DNA of 64,000 bases from Haematobia irritans (Eukaryota; Arthropoda; Insecta; Diptera; Muscidae), in NCBI RefSeq assembly GCF_050003625.1, contig NC_134398.1:27125211-27189210 (forward strand). The letters are read 5' to 3'. Position 1 is the first letter of the stretch. Every line of letters starts with the position of its first letter. Positions 58,462 to 64,000 of this stretch are shown piece by piece. Below the pieces are notes generated by a model. The model had not been told where the DNA came from. It saw only the letters and a list, made by a program, of their open reading frames with translations, and did not search any database. The position numbers were made by a program, and so were the translations under genes.

Positions 58462-58803
58462 AGGTTAGGTTGTGTGGCATCCCGATGTATCAGGCTCACT
58501 TAGACTATTCAGTCCATTGTGATACCACAGTGGTGAACTTCTCTCTTATCACTGAATGCTGCCCGATTCCATGTTAAGCTCAATGACAAGGACCTCCTTT
58601 TTATAGCCGAGTCCGAACGGCGTTCCACATTTCAGTGAAACCACATAGAGAAGCTTTGAAACCCTCAGAAATGTCACCAGCATTACTGAGGTGGGAGAAT
58701 CCACCGTTGAAAAACTTTTTGGTGTTCGGTCGTAGCAGGAATCGAACCCACGACATTGTGTATGCAAGGCGGGCATGCTAACCATTGCACCACGGTGGCG
58801 TCC
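58462..58803 (-). mobile_element. tRNA-derived SINE, full length, reverse
   Basis: On the minus strand: head with B box GGTTCGATTCC, body, tail ending CCTAACCTA. Flanking GAAATAT and AAAATAT might be a short target duplication, but this is not certain. The minus ORF 58549-58785 is a read-through of the SINE, not a gene. Confidence 0.88.
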
Positions 58804-59440
58804 AAAATATATATAAAGAAATATAACTTTGACAAAATTTTCTATAGAAATAAAATTTTGACAAAATTTTCTATAAATTGTGAAAAAAATCTAAAGAAAT
58901 AGAATTTTGACAAAATTTTCTATAGAAATAAAGTTTTGCAAAATCTTCTATAGAAATAAAATTGTGACAAAATTGTCTATAAACATAAAATTTAGAAAAA
59001 ATTATCTCTAAAAATAAAATGTTGAAAAATTTTCTATAGAAATAAAATTTTGACAAAATTTTCTATTGAAACAGAATTTTGACAAAATTTTCTATACAAG
59101 TAAAATGTTGACACAATTTTCTATAGTAATAAAATATTCTATAAAATAAAATAAAATATGAAATAAAATTTTGACAAAATTGTCTATAAAAATAAAATTT
59201 TGACAAAATTTTCTATAAAATAAAATTGTGACAAAATTTTCTATAGAAATAAAATTTTGATACAAATTTTCTATAAAATAAAATTTTTACAAACTTTTCT
59301 ATAGAAATAAAATTTTTATACAATTTTCAATAGAAATAAAATTTTTATACAATTTTCAATAGAAATAAAATTTTTATACAATTTTCTATAGAAATAAAAT
59401 TTTGATAAAATTTTTTTCAGAGAAAAAAAAATTTTGACAA
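58804..59440 (+). repeat. 29-bp tandem array, sense
   Basis: About 22 units; three near-identical units with TTTTTATACAATTTTCAATA at 59300-59390 show recent local amplification. Confidence 0.86.
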
Positions 59441-59815
59441 AATTAAAATCAATTATATTTTTAATTTTCGTATTGGGTCATCCTAAAGTCTATTGTAAGT
59501 TCTCCCTTTTGATACAAGTAGTAACGTGCCCTTGCGGTGCAAGCTAAATCGATAAAACCTATAAAATTCGACACATATACAGTTTACAAAAAGTTGTCGT
59601 TACTAGGAGAGATGTATAATATTGCAAATATTGGAATTAACTTCTAAAATAAAATATTAAAAATAAACAAAGAAACTAAACATTTCTTCAATACTAACTA
59701 TAAAAATTTGATCAAAAAGTTTAAAATAAGATCATTTTAAATTTGTTATATTTTGTTTAAATTTTCCTTAACTTTTGGTAGATTATTTTTGGCACAAGTG
59801 GCAACCGTATTCCCA
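59441..59815 (+). repeat. 3' module of the array family (longest copy)
   Basis: Starts where the array ends and contains AATATTGCAAATATTGGAAT, then AAACATTTCTTCAATACTAA and CTATAAAAATTTGATC, ending TTTTGGTAGATTATTTTTGG and CACAAGTGGCAACCGT. It is the most complete version of the module. Confidence 0.65.
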
Positions 59816-61177
59816 ACCCAATTTTATTTCCGCCCTCCCAAAATCTTTATCGATATCCATCCATATATAGTATCGAAAATCGATATTTTGATGTATTACA
59901 AACTTATTATAGGCCCATCACCATTTTACCTTAGTAAGGATTGAAAAGGATATTCAAAAATTAATAAATTTCAAATTTCAATTGACACTTTACTTCTCCC
60001 ATGCGGAGGTAAAATAAAGGGTGCATCGTCCATATCCAAGCAATGCTTTTCCACTATATACAGTGATGTACTTAGTATTAGTTAACAAATAATTGAATGT
60101 TGACAAATTTTCCATTTAAAAACTATATATAAATGTCATTCATTAACAGGACACTGTTTTCACAATTAGTCTCACTTATATGAGAAAAACCAACAAAAAA
60201 ATTCAATGCCATCATATGATTTAGTCCATAGACAGAGCGTGAGAGAGTGTGTATCCTTGTGAATGTAAAACATAAAACTAGTGAGGTAGTAAGTCTTCTA
60301 TTGTATTGTGGTTGTTGTTTACGATGGTGATGATTTTTTTTGTATGTAATTGTAACACTTAAAAATACGTGTGAATGAAAATTTTCATCATAATTGAAGT
60401 GACTTTTATGAATGTCACATACAAATCAAGTCTTGTATTGCTGCATTTTGTTTTCTTACTCATGAAAACTTGATTGCTTATATTCTCCAGCCACCCATAT
60501 GGTCCAAGATTCGAAAAGAGCACACGGGCCCGAAATAAACAAATTAACTAACAAAGAGATAAATAGGGAGACAGAGAGAGCGGCAGAGACATTGACTATG
60601 ATAAAAGATCTCTTGTTATTACAGGTATATTCGTTTGCTTTACCAAGCTCTGGACACTTAGGCACCCACATTAAATGAATAGTAGCCTACACAGCAGTCA
60701 AAGTTCGTAATTTATGTAGTGGAAAAACTCAGAATTGACTTTTATATGATAGTTTGAGCAACAGTTTGTGGTGTTTCTGTGTGTGACATATTTGGCTTCT
60801 CTTATGCTGCCTTAGAGAAAAATGGTTTGAGAGTCATTGCAAAATCATTGATTGTGAGCATGGGATTGAGTTAGAGTAACATCAGTGGAATGAATGTACT
60901 TTGTGTATGTGAACGAAGTAAACGGCACTACTTTAGGTGACTGCTGCTTCACTGAAAATAAGTCCGTAGTTCAAAAAAATTATTTGTTTGTGTTAAATTT
61001 TTTTATTATTATTGTTTATTTATTTATTTTTTTTTTTGAAATTGTCCTTTTTTAAATATGTCTCAAATATTTTATGAACTAAATGTAGGTATTAAGTTCG
61101 GTGATTGTACATATAAGTTCAATATGAACCCAAAGAAGAAGCAAATGTTGTTCTATGAGAGGATGTAATTTCGTGTC
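59816..61177. other. Low-repeat region
   Basis: No arrays; simple GA tracts (60568-60586) and T-rich tracts (61008-61038). The short ORFs (59753-59944, 60456-60671) are unremarkable. Possibly unique host DNA. Confidence 0.4.
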
Positions 61178-61266
61178 ACTTTGTGGTGTTTGGTAGTAAC
61201 TTTGATTGAACCCATGACACTTTGTATGCAAGGCGGGCATACTAACCATTGCACCATGGTTACTCC
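61178..61266 (-). mobile_element. Diverged tRNA-like SINE head
   Basis: Minus strand: GTGCAATGGTTAGTATGCCC and GGGTTCAATCAAAG match the SINE head with several changes in the B box. No body remains. It abuts the mariner relic. Confidence 0.7.
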
Positions 61267-61284
61267 CTTTTCGCTCCATAGCAT

Positions 61285-61386
61285 CACGTCCAAAAGGTGG
61301 ACGAGAAAATGTAACAATATCAGAAATTATACGAAAAGTGAGCTTGCTCGTGAGCTAAACATATCGAGAGATGCAAGGCATATTGC
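61285..61386 (+). pseudogene. mariner-type transposase relic, HTH part
   Basis: One frame contains KSELARELNISRDARHIA, matching the second helix-turn-helix of a mariner-family transposase (typically ...ARELNIS followed by RxILKNELGL). The match stops at an AT-rich insertion and resumes at 61914. Confidence 0.65.
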
Positions 61387-61913
61387 AAGCGCACAAAAAA
61401 TTTTTTTCTGATTCAATCACGAAATTAATTGATCCAATTAATTTTTTAATTGAAATGTCTTCAATCACGAAAATGATAGTATCAATCACCGTCTTAATTG
61501 GGCATCAAAAATATTTGATTAAACAATTAATTGATTTGATTTGAAAATTTCAATTAATTTTTTAATTGATTCAATTAAAAATTTAATTGATATTGATTAC
61601 AAAACTCGATTAATTTCTTGAATTAAAAATTACTTTCTTATCTGACTTTGTGTTTTTAGTTTGATTAGAAAATTGATTGTTTGAAATAAATTTTTATTTA
61701 AAAATTGAAAAAAAAGTCCTTCACTTTTTAAGTGACTTAGTCCTTCGAGTTAAACAGTTTATATCAATTAATTTTTTAATTAAAAATTTAAAAATTTTTA
61801 ATCTTTGACTTAATTAAATTAATTTAATTGATAAAAAAGTTAATTTATTAATTTAAAAACTTTTCAACTTCAATCAACTTTTTAATTGGAAATATTTTGG
61901 TGATATTTTTTCC
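61387..61913. mobile_element. AT-rich insertion splitting the mariner relic
   Basis: About 527 bp dominated by TCAATTAATTTTTTAATTGA-like palindromic motifs, starting near GCGCACAAAAAATTTTTTTC. Its boundaries are set by the interrupted transposase frame. No good TIR or target duplication was identified. Confidence 0.6.
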
Positions 61914-62352
61914 GGTGAAATGAGCTTGGACTAAAAAGTACAAAAGCTAACCGATGCGCAAACAAAATTCAACTGGAAAAAGCCTAGCGGTTGATTCGCT
62001 TACACGAAAGTGGGCATTTACCGAACTTGGGTTTTCCGGTGAAAAATTGATTCGATAACGAGCAGTTTGTGAACAAACAAAAACTTACTTTCCAAATAGG
62101 TAAGCTAAAAATGTACACTTTCGATTAGCCACCAGAACCCAAGCGCCGCCTTATTTAAGGGAAATGCTGTGGTCGCCGTCGTATCCATTGATTGTGGGGC
62201 CCAAATAAATGCCGAATATTATCAGGAAAATATCTCAAAGGAAGTATTGAAACCCTGTACAGATAAACATTTCGGCCGCAGACTACGGACTCAGAACGCG
62301 TCAACCAACAATGGCTTAAAAAGGAAGTACCTCGCTTCCTCCACAATTTCAT
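61914..62352 (+). pseudogene. mariner-type transposase relic, catalytic part
   Basis: Read across several frames: NELGLKS (61918), KLTDAQ, then FSGEKLI where families have FSDEK (the catalytic Asp is Gly), EQFVNKQ, LATRTQAPP (~62130), INAEYYQEN, VLKP..DKHFGRR and RVNQQWLKKEVPRF (62296-62337). The FQQDSAP-type segment with the second catalytic Asp is deleted between GRR and the RVNQ block, and frameshifts occur. Clearly dead. The right side is truncated by the antisense array. Confidence 0.82.
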
Positions 62353-64000
62353 TTCTATAGAAAATTTTATCACAATTTTATTTCTATAAAAAATTTTGTC
62401 AAAATTTTATTGCTATAGCAAATTTTATTTCTATAGAAAATTTGGTCAAAATTTTATATCTATAAAAAGTTCTGCCAACATTTTATTTCTATACAAAATT
62501 TTATCAAAAATTTATTTCTATAGAAAATTTTGTCAAAATTATAGAGAACTTTGTCAAAATTTTATTTCTATAGACAGTTTTGTCAAAATTTTATTTCTAT
62601 AGACAGTTTTGTCAAAATTTTATTTCTATAGACAATTTTGTCACAATTTTATTTGTATAGAAAATTTTGTCAAAATTTTATTTCTATAGTAAATTTTGTC
62701 AAAATTTTATTTCTATAGAAAATTTTGTAAATTTTGTCAAATTTATATTTCTATAGAAAATTTTGCGAAAAAAATTTTCTATACAAAAGTTTGCAAATTT
62801 TAATTCTATAGAAAATTTTGTGAAAATTTTGTTTCTATAAAAAATTTTGTCAAAATTTTTATCTATAGAAAGTTTTGTCATGTGTAATTTCTCTAGAAAA
62901 TTTTGTCAAAATGTCATTTCCATGGAAAAGTTTGTCAAAATTGTATTTATACAGAAAATTTTGTCAACATTTTAATTCTATAGAAAATTTGGTCAAAATT
63001 TTATTTCTATAGAGCATTTTGACAAATTTTACTTCTATAGAAAATTTTGTTTCGATAGAAAATTGTTGCAAAATTTTATTTCTATAGACAATTTTGTAAA
63101 GATTTTATTTCTTCAGAAAATTTTGTCAAAATTATATTTCTATAGAAATATTTACGAAATTTTATTTCTATACAAAAGTTTGAAAAATTTTATTTCTATA
63201 GAAAATTTTGTGAACATTTTGTTTCTATAGAAAATTTTGTCAAAATTTTTATCTATAGAAAATTTTGTCAAAATCTTATAAAAAAATTGTATTTATACAG
63301 ATATTGTTGTCAACATTTTATTTCTATAGAAATTTGGTCAAAATTTTATTTCCATAGAAAATTTTGTTTCGATAGAAAATTGTTGCAAAATTTTATTTTG
63401 TCAAGATTTGATTTCTTTAGAAAATTTTGTCAAAATTTCATTTCCATGGCAAATTTTGTCAAAATTGTATTTATACAGAAAATTTTGTCAAAATTTTATT
63501 TCTATAGAAAATTTGGTCAACATTTTATTTCTATAGAAAATTTTGTCAAAACTTTATTTCTATAGAAAATTTTGTCAAAAACTTATTTCTATAGAAAATT
63601 TTGGCAAAATTTTATTTCTATAGAAAAATTTTGTAACAATTTTATTTCTATAGAAAATTTTGTCAAAATTGTATTTCTATAGAAAATTGTGCGAAAAAAA
63701 ATTTTCTATACAAAAGTTTGCCAAATTTTATTTCTATAGAAAATTTTGTACAAATTTTTGGCTATAGAAAATGTTGTCAAAATATTATTTCTATAGAAAA
63801 TTTTATCAAAATTTCATTTCCATGGAAAATTTTGTCAAAATTGTATTTATACAGAAAATTTTGTGAACATTTTATTTCTATAGAAAATTTGGTCAAAATT
63901 TTATTTCTATAGAACATTTTGTCAAAATTTTATTTCTATAGAAAATTTTGCCAAAATTTTGTTTCTATAGAAAATTTTTGCAAAATTTTTTTTCTATAGA
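62353..64000 (-). repeat. 29-bp tandem array, antisense (runs off the window)
   Basis: More than fifty units. A block with ATTGTATTTATACAGAAAAT and TTGTTTCGATAGAAAATTGT recurs at ~62940, ~63290 and ~63465 (first motif also ~63840), another higher-order duplication. The three + strand ORFs here are repeat translations. Confidence 0.88.

Noticed and set aside
58549..58785. ORF starting MVSMPALHTQ, shared with 61079 and a SINE read-through at 44947
   Set aside because: This is the SINE head read as protein; it starts within the tRNA-like A-box region.

Overview
The window looks like intergenic or intronic DNA from a higher fly, probably a calyptrate such as a muscid. Reasons: very AT-rich sequence; tRNA-derived SINEs; a non-LTR retrotransposon with RNase H; Helitron-like elements with TC...CTAG ends; dipteran mini-me/INE-1-like elements carrying a GGAC/AGAC microsatellite; mariner relics; and no bacterial gene organisation. 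I cannot name the species from sequence alone.

About 25 kb of the 64 kb (my estimate from summed intervals) is a degenerate tandem repeat with a 29-bp unit. It joins AAAATTTTGAC to AAAATTTTCTATAGAAAT and is seen in both orientations ('sense' = GAC on the + strand, 'antisense' = GTC). Because 29 is not a multiple of 3 and the unit has few stops, it creates dozens of meaningless ORFs rich in FYFYRKF and ISIENFVK. In several places the sense array runs into the same non-tandem 3' module, which ends near TTTGGTAGATTATTTTTGGCA. That suggests the arrays are bodies of a dispersed mobile family rather than simple satellite.

Layout. 1-3500: arrays, a SINE with a target duplication, and a 1.1-1.2 kb tandem segmental duplication. 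3501-4815: low-repeat stretch with one candidate protein-coding exon (4606-4701) ending at a perfect splice donor. 4816-6553: TIR-like element with two tRNA-like cassettes. 6889-13776: a reverse Helitron split by a duplicated MITE (one copy carrying a hAT-like MITE) and by a mini-me-like element. 13777-17607: antisense arrays and a second reverse Helitron. 18491-22750: large TIR element containing a mini-me-like element (which itself holds array) and a second MITE. 23371-26936: sense arrays and a foldback copy of a dispersed ~350-bp element. 26968-28066: non-LTR retrotransposon 3' end whose tail matches the SINE tail. 29271-33095: array module, higher-order array, then a ~1-kb near-perfect palindrome. 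33140-37010: arrays and a Helitron with an internal tandem duplication. 38584-45276: SINEs, mini-me, MITE, arrays and a mariner relic. 45774-52795: arrays with a triplicated segment and an end-to-end Helitron. 53926-59815: arrays that flip orientation, a mini-me deletion derivative and a SINE. 61285-62352: mariner relic split by an AT-rich insertion. 62353-64000: antisense array.

No complete host gene is visible. If the 4606-4701 exon is real, everything downstream may be one long transposon-filled intron. Apart from that exon, the recognisable proteins are fragments of mobile-element enzymes, all broken. All family assignments were made by eye, without database searches.
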